DNA of 64,000 bases from Bacillus infantis NRRL B-14911 (GTDB lineage: Bacteria; Bacillota; Bacilli; Bacillales; Cytobacillaceae), in the NCBI RefSeq assembly GCF_000473245.1, contig NC_022524.1, positions 3,496,501-3,560,500 of the forward strand, written 5' to 3'. A program made the translations under genes and the position numbers. Shown here one piece after another: positions 21,202 through 30,889 of this stretch; within the stretch, counting starts at the first letter, position 1, and every line of letters starts with the position of its first letter. Below the pieces are notes generated by a model, which searched no databases, was not told the origin of the DNA, and saw only the letters and a list, made by a program, of their open reading frames with translations.

Positions 21202-21939
21202 TTACAGCACAGAATCCAGGAAGCTTTTTGTCCGCTCTTCCTTCGGGCTCAAAAACAGCTGCTCCGGATGGCCTACCTCGACAATCCTTCCTTCATGCAT
21301 ATATACCGCAAAATCGGCGACTTCTCTCGCAAAGCCCATTTCATGGGTCACGACAATCATGGTCATCCCTTCCTTCGCAAGGTCCTTCATGGTGGCAAGC
21401 ACTTCACCGACCAGCTCGGGGTCAAGCGCAGAGGTCGGTTCGTCAAACAGCATGATATCAGGCTTCATGGCCAATGCCCTTGCAATGGCAACCCTTTGCT
21501 TCTGCCCCCCTGACAGCTTGGCGGGATATACATCCTCTTTATCTGATAACCCCACTTTTTTCAGGAGCTCTTTTGCCTCTTTCCTGGCCTGATCCTTTGG
21601 CACTTTTTTTACATACACCGGGGCCTCCATTACATTCTCAAGGACAGTCCGATGGGGGAACAGGTAGAAATGCTGAAACACCATCCCCACTTTTGACCGG
21701 ATCCTGTTCAGGTCATGCGTTTCTTTCTCAACCTTCTCCCCTTCAATGACAATGTTTCCGCTGTCCTTCATTTCAAGGAAGTTGAGGCATCGCAGCAGCG
21801 TGCTTTTTCCTGACCCGCTTGCCCCGATCAAACAGACTACATCGCTTTCTTTCACTGTCATATCTATATCCTTCAATACATGAAGGTCCCCAAACGACTT
21901 GTTCAGCTTCTCCACTTTTATCATGACTGCTTCATTCAT
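21202..21939 (-). CDS. Polar amino acid ABC transporter, ATP-binding protein
   Basis: ATPase of an importer of the GlnQ/ArtM/TcyC type. Walker A is GASGSGKST, the signature is LSGGQKQR, Walker B is [13 protein letters not shown], and the switch histidine is in VVTHEMG. The protein has 245 residues. GAGGAGG precedes the ATG at 21939. It is the last gene of a three-gene minus-strand operon with the permease (17 bp apart) and binding protein. The substrate cannot be told from the sequence. Confidence 0.93.
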   Translation of the reverse strand: MNEAVMIKVEKLNKSFGDLHVLKDIDMTVKESDVVCLIGASGSGKSTLLRCLNFLEMKDSGNIVIEGEKVEKETHDLNRIRSKVGMVFQHFYLFPHRTVLENVMEAPVYVKKVPKDQARKEAKELLKKVGLSDKEDVYPAKLSGGQKQRVAIARALAMKPDIMLFDEPTSALDPELVGEVLATMKDLAKEGMTMIVVTHEMGFAREVADFAVYMHEGRIVEVGHPEQLFLSPKEERTKSFLDSVL

Positions 21940-21956
21940 CTGCCATTGCCTCCTCT

Positions 21957-22604
21957 TTAATCACTAATTGCCATCCGCTTTTCAATAATGCTGACCAGGA
22001 ATGAGAATACGAGCACCAGTATGAGGTAATAGACTGCCACGATTAAAAGATAGCTCATATAGTCATACTCATTTGATCCATATGTGGTCGCCACATTGAA
22101 AAGCTCGTACATGCCAATGAATGAGGCAAGGGATGAATCCTTCAGCGCTATAATGAATTGATTGCCAAGAGGCGGCAGGGCCCTTCGAACTGCCTGCGGA
22201 AGAATGATGCGCCTCATAGCAAGCCCGGCTGACATGCCGAGCGACCTGCCCGCTTCCATCTGCCCTTTTTCAATGGACTGAATCGAGCCCCTGAAAATCT
22301 CCGCTATATAAGCGCCGTTATGGAAGGCGAGCCCAAGGACAACGGCCAGAAACTGCGAGATATTCAGAGATGTCAGCCCAAAGTAGAAGATAAATATCTG
22401 GACAACCAAAGGCGTTCCCCTTACAAGGAATATATATATATCTGCAATCCATTCAAGAACTTTTATTCGCGAGATTTTTAAAAAGGCAAAAAACAGCCCG
22501 ATGAAGATGGCTATAAAAACAGAAACAATCGTCAATTCAAAGGTAAGAAGCATGCCCCGTAAAAATACGGGATATGTTTCTATAAACTTTCCTGCAAGTT
22601 CCAT
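21957..22604 (-). CDS. Polar amino acid ABC transporter, permease
   Basis: 215 residues with five hydrophobic segments and the EAA coupling loop [21 protein letters not shown], typical of the His/Glu/Gln/Arg/opine permease family. A single permease gene suggests a homodimer in the membrane. It sits between the binding protein and ATPase genes. Confidence 0.92.
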   Translation of the reverse strand: MELAGKFIETYPVFLRGMLLTFELTIVSVFIAIFIGLFFAFLKISRIKVLEWIADIYIFLVRGTPLVVQIFIFYFGLTSLNISQFLAVVLGLAFHNGAYIAEIFRGSIQSIEKGQMEAGRSLGMSAGLAMRRIILPQAVRRALPPLGNQFIIALKDSSLASFIGMYELFNVATTYGSNEYDYMSYLLIVAVYYLILVLVFSFLVSIIEKRMAISD

Positions 22605-22696
22605 AGGCTTTTCCTCTCTTTAATTGTAATATGAAGCATTTCTTTTATGTACATAAAGAGGCGAATGCAAGTTGCAGTACATTCGCCTTCTTCCCC

Positions 22697-23479
22697 TTAT
22701 TCCTTTTCAGGGTCTTTTGTGATGTCCTCACCGATGTACTTCTTGCTGATTTCTGTCAAAGTTCCATCTTCATGAAGCTTTTCAAGCGCTTCATTGATTT
22801 GATCAAGCAGCTCTTCATTGTCCTTCGCTACGGCAATTGCCTGTTCACTGCGCCCAAGCAGCTCCTTGCCTTCGATTTCCATCCCGGAACCGATAGCCTC
22901 TTTGCCTGTGATGAAGTCAGTGATGACGGCATCATGCTTCCCCCTGCTCAATGCTTCGAGGGCGGTTACATCACTGTCGTAAAAAATGATGTTGTCTGTC
23001 ACCTCTTCAGCAGAGTCTGCATAGGTTGAACCTTTGGATACAGCAATCTCCAGATCCTTCAGATCATCAAGGCTTTTCGCCGAACTGTCAGGACGGACAA
23101 AAATCTGCGGTCCTGAATAATAATAAGGAATGGAAAAATTCACTGCCTTCAGCCTGTCTTCATTGATGGTGTGGCTCGCTACCGCGGCATCAAAACGCCC
23201 TGATTTGACGCCTTCAACAATTCCGCCAAACTTAAATTTCTTCTGAACCGGTTCAAGGCCCAGCTCCTTGGCCACTGCTTCTCCGACTTCAATATCAAAG
23301 CCGGTCATGGTCCCATCCGCTTCTGTCACGCTGAAAGGCTTGAATTCACCTGAAGCAGCATATGTAAACTTACCTTCGTCTGCAAGCTCCATCCCCCCGG
23401 AGGATGCCTCTTTTTTCCCGCATGCTCCGAGAACAGCGGCACAGCATAAAATTACAACAGCTATGATCCATTTTTTCAA
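22697..23479 (-). CDS. Polar amino acid ABC transporter, lipoprotein binding protein
   Basis: An extracellular solute-binding protein (family 3) anchored as a lipoprotein. The signal peptide ends in the lipobox LGAC, and the mature part has the family landmarks GEFKPFSVTEADGTMTGFDIEV and GRFDAAVASHTIN. The start codon is TTG at 23479, supported by GAGGGGG seven bases upstream. At 260 residues it is of normal length. It is the first gene of the transporter operon. This operon is an insertion between ysxD and ysxC relative to B. subtilis. Confidence 0.93.
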   Translation of the reverse strand: MKKWIIAVVILCCAAVLGACGKKEASSGGMELADEGKFTYAASGEFKPFSVTEADGTMTGFDIEVGEAVAKELGLEPVQKKFKFGGIVEGVKSGRFDAAVASHTINEDRLKAVNFSIPYYYSGPQIFVRPDSSAKSLDDLKDLEIAVSKGSTYADSAEEVTDNIIFYDSDVTALEALSRGKHDAVITDFITGKEAIGSGMEIEGKELLGRSEQAIAVAKDNEELLDQINEALEKLHEDGTLTEISKKYIGEDITKDPEKE

Positions 23480-23722
23480 TTGTTTTCCCCCTCAATGTTT
23501 TCTGAATTTCATTTCAAGCTTATTACCCTTATTACCATAACATTACACTTACTTTTGCCACAAAATTCAAATTTAGCTGTATTTTCAGTCATTAACCCCC
23601 ATACTGGCCTGACAGCCGCTCAGCTGTACAATGCTATTAAATGGGGGCATATACTGCCCTCTTCTCCCATTTCCTCCCGAACGGCCGCCATACAGCAGCA
23701 AAAGAGCTGTTTTTGCAAAAAA

Positions 23723-23747
23723 AAAAAACGCCAAATCGGCGTTTTTT
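23723..23747 (-). terminator. Intrinsic terminator of lonA-ysxC
   Basis: Arms 23723-23732 and 23738-23747 around AACGCC/GGCGTT are followed on the minus strand by a long T-run. The ysxC stop codon lies in the stem. Confidence 0.92.
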
Positions 23748-24333
23748 AGCTCTGCATATATTTCTTGAGAATCCCCCAGGCCTCATCCTTGCCTTCACCG
23801 GTCTCGGATGAGAACAAAACAATATCGTCCCCAGGTTCAAGCTCCAGAGTCTCTTTCGTGATTTTGAAATGCTTCTGCCTTTTTGTTTTAGGAATTTTAT
23901 CAGCCTTTGTGGCTATGATGATGCATCGGATTCCATGGTGCTTCAGGAAATCGTACATCATGATATCATCCTTGGTAGGAGGATGGCGCAAGTCGACGAT
24001 CAGGACAGCTGCCTTCAGCTGCTCCCTGGAGGTAAAATAGGTTTCAATCATCCTACCCCAAGCTTCGCGCTCCTTTTTGGAAACTTTGGCATAGCCATAT
24101 CCCGGGACATCGACAAAATGCATCATTTCATTGATCAGATAGAAATTCAATGTCTGGGTTTTGCCTGGCTTCGAGGATGTCCTCGCCAGGTTCTTGCGGT
24201 TAAGCATTTTGTTAATAAATGAGGATTTGCCGACATTGGATCTCCCTGCCAGGGCAAACTCGGGCAGGGACTCCTCAGGATATTGTGCCGGTTTGACCGC
24301 ACTTATAACGATTTCAGCACTATTTACTTTCAT
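23746..24333 (-). CDS. ysxC: Ribosome biogenesis GTP-binding protein YsxC/EngB
   Basis: An essential TrmE-Era-EngA-EngB family GTPase needed for 50S subunit assembly in B. subtilis. G motifs seen: G1 [10 protein letters not shown]3 DVPGYG, G4 TKADK and G5 SSETGEG, with KPGKTQTLN in switch I. The ATG at 24333 ([10 protein letters not shown]) matches the family start, with GGAG nine bases upstream inside lonA. The gene overlaps the end of lonA by 14 bp, so the two are co-translated. 195 residues. Confidence 0.96.
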   Translation of the reverse strand: MKVNSAEIVISAVKPAQYPEESLPEFALAGRSNVGKSSFINKMLNRKNLARTSSKPGKTQTLNFYLINEMMHFVDVPGYGYAKVSKKEREAWGRMIETYFTSREQLKAAVLIVDLRHPPTKDDIMMYDFLKHHGIRCIIIATKADKIPKTKRQKHFKITKETLELEPGDDIVLFSSETGEGKDEAWGILKKYMQS

Positions 24334-26656
24334 TGCTGTGCACTCCATTCAGGGCGTGCTTGAGAACTTCGTCAACATGTGATACGAGAACAAAATCCAA
24401 TTCGTCGCGGACACTCTCTGGAATATCATCAATATCTTTTTCATTATCTTTAGGAAGGATAATTTTAGTCAATCCCGCTCTATGGGCACTTAAAGTTTTT
24501 TCTTTCACTCCGCCGATCGGCAAGACCCGGCCGCGGAGCGTTATTTCTCCTGTCATCCCCACTTCTTTGCGTATCGGATTCCCCGACAGCGCTGAAACAA
24601 GGGCTGTAGTGATGGTAATCCCTGCAGATGGGCCGTCTTTTGGAACGGCACCTTCAGGCACATGGATGTGGATATCGTACTTTTCATAAAAATCTGCCTC
24701 GATGCCCAGCTCTTTCGCTTTTGAACGGACATAGCTGAATGCTGTCTGTGCAGATTCTTTCATGACATCCCCAAGCTTGCCTGTCAGGACCAATTTGCCT
24801 TTGCCTGGAGATAAGGATACTTCGATCTGCAGCGTGTCTCCGCCAACTGTTGTATAAGCAAGGCCGGTCGCAACCCCGATCTGGTCCTCGACCTCTGCCT
24901 GGCCATATCTGAACTTTGGCTTGCCAAGGAAGTCTTCTATATTCTTTTCAGAAATGATGACCTTCTTTTTCTCGCCTGAAACAATAATCTTTGCAGTCTT
25001 ACGGCAGATGGAAGCCAGCTGGCGCTCAAGCCCGCGGACGCCTGCTTCTCTTGTATAATAGCGGACGATTTTCTGGATTCCGTCCTCCCTGATCTGCAGC
25101 TGGGATTTAGAAAGCCCGTGCTCGCTGGTCTGCTTAGGCAGGAGATGGTCCTTTGCTATATGAATCTTTTCAAGCTCCGTATAGCCCGCAATCGTGATAA
25201 TTTCCATCCGATCGCGGAGAGGGCCCGGTATGGTTGCCAGATTATTCGCTGTTGCAATGAACATAACCTTCGACAGGTCATATGTTTCTTCAATATAATG
25301 ATCGCTGAAATTGTGGTTCTGCTCAGGATCCAGGACTTCCAGCATGGCTGATGAAGGGTCTCCCCTGAAATCATTGGACATTTTATCAATTTCATCAAGC
25401 AGGAACACCGGATTGATGGTCTCTGCCTTTTTCATGCCCTGGATAATCCGGCCCGGCATGGCGCCGACATAGGTCCTTCTATGTCCGCGGATTTCAGATT
25501 CGTCCCGCACCCCTCCAAGGGAAACGCGGACAAAGTTGCGGTTCAGCGACGCAGCAATAGACTTGGCAAGGCTCGTCTTACCGACTCCCGGAGGCCCGGC
25601 CAGGCAAAGGATGGGACCTTTCAGCGAATTGGTGAGCTTTTGCACAGCCAAATATTCCAGCACCCGCTCCTTGACCTTTTCAAGGCCGTAATGATCCCTA
25701 TTCAGGATCCGCTCTGCATTATGAATGTTCAGGTCATCAACAGTTGCCTCAGTCCATGGCAGAGAAACAAGCCAGTCGATATAGTTGCGGATTACCGCGC
25801 TTTCAGCAGAGCTGGAAGGCACCTTTTCATAACGGTCAAGCTCTTTTAATGCAGCAAGCTTGACATGATCAGGCATCCCGGATTGTTCGATTCTATCATT
25901 GAGCTCGGCGATTTCGCCTGTTTTGCCTTCCTTATCGCCCAATTCCTTCTGAATCGCCTTCATCTGCTCACGGAGATAATACTCCTTCTGCGTTCTTTCC
26001 ATGCTTTTTTTGACGCGCTGCCCAATCTTCTTCTCAAGATTCAGGACCTCTTTTTCATTGTGGATAATCTCTATGACCTGATTCAGCCTTTTTTTGACAT
26101 CGATCATTTCTAGAATATCCTGCTTTTCCTTCAGCTTCAGCGGCAGATGGGAAGCGACGATATCTGCCATGCGCCCCGGTTCCTCAATATCGGATACTGA
26201 GGAATAGGTTTCTGCAGAAATCTTCTTGGATACTTTTATGTACTGTTCAAAGTACTCAAGCATCGTCCTCATCAGCGCCTGGTCTTCGGCATCCTTGTCT
26301 TCTCTGTCATCATAAGTCTCAACACTGACTGTATAATGATCTCCCTCATCGGTGAGCTCGGTAATTTCTGCCCTCTTCAATCCTTCCACCAGCACACGGA
26401 TTGTGCCGTTTGGAAGCTTCAGCATTTGTTTTACACGGGTAAGAGTACCCATTTTGTATAAGTCATCTTCCGCCGGCTCATCTATTGAAATATCCTTTTG
26501 AGTCGTCAAAAAAATAAGATGGTCATCTACCATTGCTTTTTCAAGCGCCTGCACGGATCTTTCCCGTCCAACGTCCAGATGCAGGACCATTGTAGGGTAG
26601 ACGAGCAAGCCCCGAAGCGGCAGGAGGGGGACGATGATGTCTTTCTTATTCGCCAT
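24320..26656 (-). CDS. lonA: ATP-dependent protease LonA
   Basis: Degrades damaged and regulatory proteins in the cytoplasm. The N-terminal substrate domain is followed by the AAA+ module (Walker [10 protein letters not shown], Walker [10 protein letters not shown]) and the serine-lysine protease domain with the nucleophile in PKDGPSAGI and the lysine in [10 protein letters not shown]. The ATG at 26656 ([16 protein letters not shown]) has GGAGG upstream, giving 778 residues. The open frame upstream to 26755 is leader. Confidence 0.97.
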   Translation of the reverse strand: MANKKDIIVPLLPLRGLLVYPTMVLHLDVGRERSVQALEKAMVDDHLIFLTTQKDISIDEPAEDDLYKMGTLTRVKQMLKLPNGTIRVLVEGLKRAEITELTDEGDHYTVSVETYDDREDKDAEDQALMRTMLEYFEQYIKVSKKISAETYSSVSDIEEPGRMADIVASHLPLKLKEKQDILEMIDVKKRLNQVIEIIHNEKEVLNLEKKIGQRVKKSMERTQKEYYLREQMKAIQKELGDKEGKTGEIAELNDRIEQSGMPDHVKLAALKELDRYEKVPSSSAESAVIRNYIDWLVSLPWTEATVDDLNIHNAERILNRDHYGLEKVKERVLEYLAVQKLTNSLKGPILCLAGPPGVGKTSLAKSIAASLNRNFVRVSLGGVRDESEIRGHRRTYVGAMPGRIIQGMKKAETINPVFLLDEIDKMSNDFRGDPSSAMLEVLDPEQNHNFSDHYIEETYDLSKVMFIATANNLATIPGPLRDRMEIITIAGYTELEKIHIAKDHLLPKQTSEHGLSKSQLQIREDGIQKIVRYYTREAGVRGLERQLASICRKTAKIIVSGEKKKVIISEKNIEDFLGKPKFRYGQAEVEDQIGVATGLAYTTVGGDTLQIEVSLSPGKGKLVLTGKLGDVMKESAQTAFSYVRSKAKELGIEADFYEKYDIHIHVPEGAVPKDGPSAGITITTALVSALSGNPIRKEVGMTGEITLRGRVLPIGGVKEKTLSAHRAGLTKIILPKDNEKDIDDIPESVRDELDFVLVSHVDEVLKHALNGVHSNESK

Positions 26657-26766
26657 AGTTTGCACCTCCAAATGCAAATCAAATATATTATCTGCCTCAT
26701 CCTTATTCTTTGCACTAAGCCCGCAAAAAATGAGAAAGAGAAACCAAACAATCATTCCAAACCCGC

Positions 26767-26795
26767 ATCATATCACAGGTCAAGCCTTTGTACAA
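26767..26795 (-). promoter_or_regulatory. sigA-type promoter of lonA
   Basis: TTGTAC (26790-26795), a 17-bp spacer and TATGAT (26767-26772) predict a leader of about 100 nt. Confidence 0.65.
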
Positions 26796-26829
26796 TTCTA
26801 ACTTATTTATTTGTGGGTGTCTATTAAAT

Positions 26830-26954
26830 GAAATGCGGAGGCGGCTTGTTCAGAGCCGACAAGCATAAGACGAGCAGGACGGAAGGTTGTTCTTTAACCT
26901 TCTGGCCTGATCGGCTTATGACTCGAGGGGCTAGCGCCCGCAGCTGGACAACAC
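26830..26954. repeat. Structured intergenic repeat, copy A (125 bp)
   Basis: The unit opens with GAAATGCGGAG and closes with AGCTGGACAA. Between them is a 25-bp stem (26864-26888 with 26896-26920) around the 7-nt loop GTTCTTT, with three mismatches at stem positions 7, 11 and 16. The outer stem is degenerate. It is a tandem neighbour of copy B and homologous to copies at 47114-47424. Confidence 0.85.
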
Positions 26955-27079
26955 GAAATGCGGAAGCGGCTTGCCCAGGGACGACAAGCGTAAGACAGAC
27001 TGGATGAAAGGTTTGCTCTTCAACCTTTTAGCCAGGCTGACTTATGTCTCGAGTCCCTAGCCGCTGCAGCTGGACAATC
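26955..27079. repeat. Structured intergenic repeat, copy B (125 bp)
   Basis: Same length and ends as copy A. The inner stem is 26989-27013 with 27022-27046 and an 8-nt loop; mismatches fall at the same stem positions 7, 11 and 16. The outer stem AGCGGCT / AGCCGCT is perfect, as is AGGGAC / GTCCCT. Confidence 0.85.
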
Positions 27080-27100
27080 GAGATGCGGAGGGAGCTTGCC
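27080..27100. repeat. Truncated third copy of the structured repeat
   Basis: GAGATGCGGAGGGAGCTTGC repeats the left end of copies A and B and then diverges, so only the start of a third unit remains. Confidence 0.6.
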
Positions 27101-27189
27101 CCATCCCCCTTATCTTATTGCTTTATTGCTTCATTGATTATATGACGAATGAATTCCTGTTAGACAGCTTATTTCTCTTTTATCCTGTC

Positions 27190-27240
27190 AGAATAAAATA
27201 AAACTCCGGTTTGAAGCATATGCTGCAAACCGGAGCTCCT
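27190..27240 (-). terminator. Intrinsic terminator of lonB
   Basis: ACTCCGGTTTG and CAAACCGGAG form a stem just after the lonB stop, with T-rich sequence following on the minus strand. Confidence 0.85.
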
Positions 27241-28908
27241 TTAGATACTTTCTTTCTTAGAAAGCTCGATTGACGCTGTGAGGGACTGGTCTCTTGCATA
27301 GTCCTTCAGCAGGGCTGCAGTGAACACCTGGCTGAGGTGGCTGACAGGAATGATGTCGATTCCCTCTATCTCTTTCAAAATACTTTGCATATTTTCTTCA
27401 GGGATGATAACAGTCCTGGCGCCGGCTTTCTGGGCAGCCTTTACTTTGGCATACACTCCGCCGATCGGCTTAACATGGCCGTGGATGCTGATTTCTCCTG
27501 TCATGGCCACTTCCCTGTTCACCGGCCTTTTATATATAGCCGAATAAATTCCGGTAGCCATAGCAATCCCAGCAGAAGGACCGTCAATTGGCACACCGCC
27601 TGGGAAATTCACATGGATATCATAATCTTCAGCAGGCACTCCCATTGTTTTTAAAACGGTCAAAACATTTTCAATTGAACCCTTTGCCATACTTTTCCTG
27701 CGTATTGATTTTCCGCGGTCCCCGATGCTTTCCTCTTCAACAATCCCGGTGATATTGATAGAACCTTTTTCCTTTGCAGGCATAACCGTCACTTCTATTT
27801 CCAGCAGGGCACCTGTGTTTGGCCCATATACAGCAAGTCCGTTTACAAGCCCGACTGCCGATTCTTCACTGATCTTTCTTTCCATCCTTGGAGAGAGCTG
27901 GCTTGAGTTAATGACCCATTCAATATCCTCATCCTTTATGTAATCCCTATCCTCGGTAATGGCAACCCCTGCAGATATCTGCACAAGATTTACCGCTTCA
28001 CGACCGTTTCGTGCGTATGAGGCCAGTGTCTTTAAGCTTTTTCCGCTGATTGGCATTTTGACCTTATCCGCCGCCTTGCTGCTGATCGTTTCCACTTCAT
28101 CTTCTGTGAGCTCTTTAAAAAATACTTCCATGCAGCGTGATCTGATTGCCGGCGGAATCTCACTCGGAGTCCTTGTCGTCGCTCCCACAAGCCTGAAATC
28201 TGCAGGAAGCCCGTTCTTAAAAATATCATGGATATGCTGAGGGATTTGTGTATTTTCTTCATTATAATAAGCACTTTCCAAAAAGACCTTGCGATCCTCT
28301 AAAACTTTAAGCAGCTTATTCATTTGAATCGGATGCAATTCGCCAATTTCATCTATGAACAGCACTCCCCCATGCGCATTGGTGACTGCTCCCTGCTTTG
28401 GCTGCGGAATGCCTGCCTGTCCCATAGCCCCTGCACCTTGATAGATGGGATCATGGACAGAACCGATCAGCGGATCTGCTATCCCCCTTTCATCAAAGCG
28501 GGCTGTTGTCGCATCAAGCTCAACGAAAACAGAAGATTTCCGAAATGGAGACTTGTCCTGCTTCTTTGCTTCTTCCAGCACCAGCCTTGCCGCAGCGGTT
28601 TTACCGACTCCAGGCGGCCCATAGATGATGACATGCTGAGGATTGGGTCCGCAGAGTGCCGCTTTTAATGACTTAATTCCATCTGCCTGACCGACGATAT
28701 CTTCGAAGCTTGCCGGACGCACTCTTTCGGAAAGCGGTTCAGTCAGCCTGATGGAACGCATTTTTTTCAGCTGGTCCATTTCTTTTTTTGACTCCCGGTC
28801 GATCGACACCTTTTGAGTCCTCTGGCTCTTTAGCAGATTCCAGAAATAAAGCCCGATAATGATTCCGAAAAACAGCTGGATGAATAAAGCTATCCCGGTC
28901 CAACTCAT
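27241..28908 (-). CDS. lonB: Forespore-type ATP-dependent protease LonB
   Basis: A membrane-anchored Lon-like protease. One N-terminal transmembrane helix (about residues 5-24) is followed by an AAA+ domain (Walker [10 protein letters not shown], Walker B FIDEIGEL) and the Ser/Lys protease domain (PIDGPSAGI; GGVYAKVKAAQ). The ATG at 28908 (MSWTGIALF) has AGGAGGG upstream, giving 555 residues; the open part to 29046 is leader. In B. subtilis lonB is read by sigF, and a perfect sigF-type promoter is present here. Confidence 0.96.
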   Translation of the reverse strand: MSWTGIALFIQLFFGIIIGLYFWNLLKSQRTQKVSIDRESKKEMDQLKKMRSIRLTEPLSERVRPASFEDIVGQADGIKSLKAALCGPNPQHVIIYGPPGVGKTAAARLVLEEAKKQDKSPFRKSSVFVELDATTARFDERGIADPLIGSVHDPIYQGAGAMGQAGIPQPKQGAVTNAHGGVLFIDEIGELHPIQMNKLLKVLEDRKVFLESAYYNEENTQIPQHIHDIFKNGLPADFRLVGATTRTPSEIPPAIRSRCMEVFFKELTEDEVETISSKAADKVKMPISGKSLKTLASYARNGREAVNLVQISAGVAITEDRDYIKDEDIEWVINSSQLSPRMERKISEESAVGLVNGLAVYGPNTGALLEIEVTVMPAKEKGSINITGIVEEESIGDRGKSIRRKSMAKGSIENVLTVLKTMGVPAEDYDIHVNFPGGVPIDGPSAGIAMATGIYSAIYKRPVNREVAMTGEISIHGHVKPIGGVYAKVKAAQKAGARTVIIPEENMQSILKEIEGIDIIPVSHLSQVFTAALLKDYARDQSLTASIELSKKESI

Positions 28909-28946
28909 AGTATCCCTCCTGCACTTTTGTTCAAGCTGATACTTGG

Positions 28947-28976
28947 TAGTATCTCCTTGTACAGGTTGGAATAAAC
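28947..28976 (-). promoter_or_regulatory. sigF-type promoter of lonB
   Basis: GTTTA (28972-28976), exactly 15 bp, then GGAGATACTA (28947-28956). This fits every specified base of the sigF consensus GYWTA-N15-GGNRANAMTW and lies about 40 bp before the lonB start. Confidence 0.8.
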
Positions 28977-29041
28977 AAGAATACACTGTAAAAAACTTCC
29001 TGAGCAAAGACTTGAACAGAATCTTAACGTGCAGCAGTGAA

Positions 29042-29080
29042 TACAAAAAAGCCAGGCAGAGAAAACCCCGGCCTGGCTTT
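29042..29080 (-). terminator. Intrinsic terminator of clpX
   Basis: AAAGCCAGGC (29048-29057) and GCCTGGCTTT (29071-29080) form the stem, followed by T6 on the minus strand. Confidence 0.9.
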
Positions 29081-29093
29081 ATTTATTCTGTTA

Positions 29094-30359
29094 TCATGCA
29101 GAAGTTTTACGCTCTTCTTCCACAACCGTACCATCATTCAGCACAAGCTTTGGCACGCTGTTATCTGTAACTGTCTCTTTTGTGATGATGCATTTAGAAA
29201 TATCATCACGGGACGGAAGATCGAACATAACATCCAGCATAATGCCTTCAATGATTGAACGGAGTCCGCGGGCGCCTGTTTTTCGCTCGATTGCTTTCTT
29301 CGCAATCTCATGCAGGGCACCTTCTTCGAATTCAAGCTCAACATCATCAAGCTCAAGCATTTTCTGATACTGCTTAACAAGAGCATTTTTCGGCTTTGTC
29401 AGAATTTCAATAAGAGCTTCCTCATCCAGCTGAGTAAGGCTGGCAATGACCGGAAGACGTCCGATGAATTCAGGGATCAGACCGAATTTCAGCAGGTCTT
29501 CAGGAAGAACTTTTGAAAGCAATTCCTTCTGGTCAAGCTCCTGCTGCTTCTGTTCAGAACCGAATCCGATCACTTTCTGGCCAAGACGGCGCTTAATGAT
29601 CTGCTCGATGCCGTCAAATGCACCCCCGCAGATGAACAGGATATTAGTTGTATCAATTTGGATAAATTCCTGGTGCGGATGCTTTCTTCCGCCCTGTGGA
29701 GGAACACTTGCTACAGTTCCTTCCAAAATCTTAAGCAATGCCTGCTGCACACCCTCACCTGATACATCCCTTGTTATGGACGGGTTCTCAGATTTACGCG
29801 CCACCTTATCGATTTCATCGATATAGATAATGCCTTTTTCTGCCTTTTCCACATCATAGTCTGCAGCCTGGATCAATTTCAGGAGAATATTTTCCACATC
29901 TTCCCCAACATAGCCAGCTTCCGTAAGTGATGTAGCATCAGCAATTGCAAATGGAACGTTGAGAATACGGGCAAGCGTCTGGGCAAGGAGGGTTTTACCG
30001 CTTCCTGTCGGCCCGATCATGCTGATATTACTTTTTGAAAGCTCAACATCATCGATCTTGCTGTTTGAATTGATTCTCTTATAGTGGTTATAAACAGCCA
30101 CTGACAGAGATTTCTTTGCCTGTTCCTGGCCGATTACATACTCGTCAAGAATATCGCGGATTTCTGCTGGCTTTGGCACATCCTTGAATTCCACTTCTTC
30201 CTCTGTGCCAAGCTCCTCTTCCACGATTTCCGTGCAGAGCTCGATGCATTCGTCACATATATATACACCTGGTCCGGCAACTAATTTACGTACTTGATCC
30301 TGTGTTTTCCCACAGAAGGAACACTTTAATTGCCCTTTTTCATCATTAAATTTAAACAA
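29094..30359 (-). CDS. clpX: ClpXP unfoldase subunit ClpX
   Basis: A AAA+ unfoldase that feeds substrates to ClpP. The N-terminal zinc domain has CSFC and CDEC, Walker A is GPTGSGKT, Walker B is IIYIDEID, and the ClpP-docking loop IGF is in VIGFGSEQ. The best start is TTG at 30359, giving MFKFNDEKG as in B. subtilis, with AAGGGGTG upstream; a GTG three codons earlier overlaps the ribosome site. 421 residues. Confidence 0.97.
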   Translation of the reverse strand: MFKFNDEKGQLKCSFCGKTQDQVRKLVAGPGVYICDECIELCTEIVEEELGTEEEVEFKDVPKPAEIRDILDEYVIGQEQAKKSLSVAVYNHYKRINSNSKIDDVELSKSNISMIGPTGSGKTLLAQTLARILNVPFAIADATSLTEAGYVGEDVENILLKLIQAADYDVEKAEKGIIYIDEIDKVARKSENPSITRDVSGEGVQQALLKILEGTVASVPPQGGRKHPHQEFIQIDTTNILFICGGAFDGIEQIIKRRLGQKVIGFGSEQKQQELDQKELLSKVLPEDLLKFGLIPEFIGRLPVIASLTQLDEEALIEILTKPKNALVKQYQKMLELDDVELEFEEGALHEIAKKAIERKTGARGLRSIIEGIMLDVMFDLPSRDDISKCIITKETVTDNSVPKLVLNDGTVVEEERKTSA

Positions 30360-30488
30360 TGCCTTCACCCCTTGAATTACTTCTGTGCCTTATATAAAGC
30401 TTGCGGATCACTGCAAACAATTTTTACTATTCAGCTTTTTCAGCTTATGGAATAACGGCTGGGAAAATCCCAAAACAGCCCCTGTGCC

Positions 30489-30517
30489 TTTATGTCCTTT
30501 TGATTGCTATTTGTCAA
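30489..30517 (-). promoter_or_regulatory. sigA-type promoter of clpX
   Basis: A consensus TTGACA (30512-30517), a 17-bp spacer and CATAAA (30489-30494) lie about 130 bp upstream of clpX. Confidence 0.55.
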
Positions 30518-30802
30518 TCGATTGGTTGGGAACAGTTCACACAGGAGAAAACTTTAACAGTTATGTATTGCATTGTAACACATTTAACAACTGGACAGGA
30601 AATGATAACTCTTAGAAAAGTATGTTTCATTTTTATCATGATCTGTCTGCTGATCCGCATTTAAAACTATGTACCCAATAAGCTTATCCATAAAACAGAG
30701 AGTTAAATCCCGATTAAGGGATATTTAATTACGGCGGTTATGTATAGAATTTTTCCTGTCCGTTTTAAGCCTTAATATACTATATGCTGCTTTTTATTGT
30801 AT

Positions 30803-30835
30803 AAAACAAGGCACGATCAAATCGCGCCTTGTTTT
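30803..30835 (-). terminator. Intrinsic terminator of tig
   Basis: AAAACAAGGC (30803-30812) and GCCTTGTTTT (30826-30835) form the stem, with a T-rich 3' side on the minus strand. Confidence 0.85.
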
Positions 30836-30889
30836 ATTAAAAAAGTTTATGCAGCCATTGCTGCTATTACAAACATTTATTTTTGGCTA

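Larger units (their letters stand above)
30360..30889. other. Intergenic region between clpX and tig
   Basis: It holds the clpX promoter (30489-30517) and the tig terminator (30803-30835). The A+T-rich stretch between them (about 30600-30800) shows no gene or repeat that I can recognise. Confidence 0.6.

Noticed and set aside
26830-27079. CRISPR array
   Set aside because: Only two units, 125 bp each, with no short repeats separated by unique spacers, and no cas genes nearby.
27241-28908. lonB as a duplicate or pseudogene of lonA
   Set aside because: All catalytic motifs are intact, it has its own sigF-type promoter, and LonB with a membrane anchor is a normal second Lon of Bacillus.
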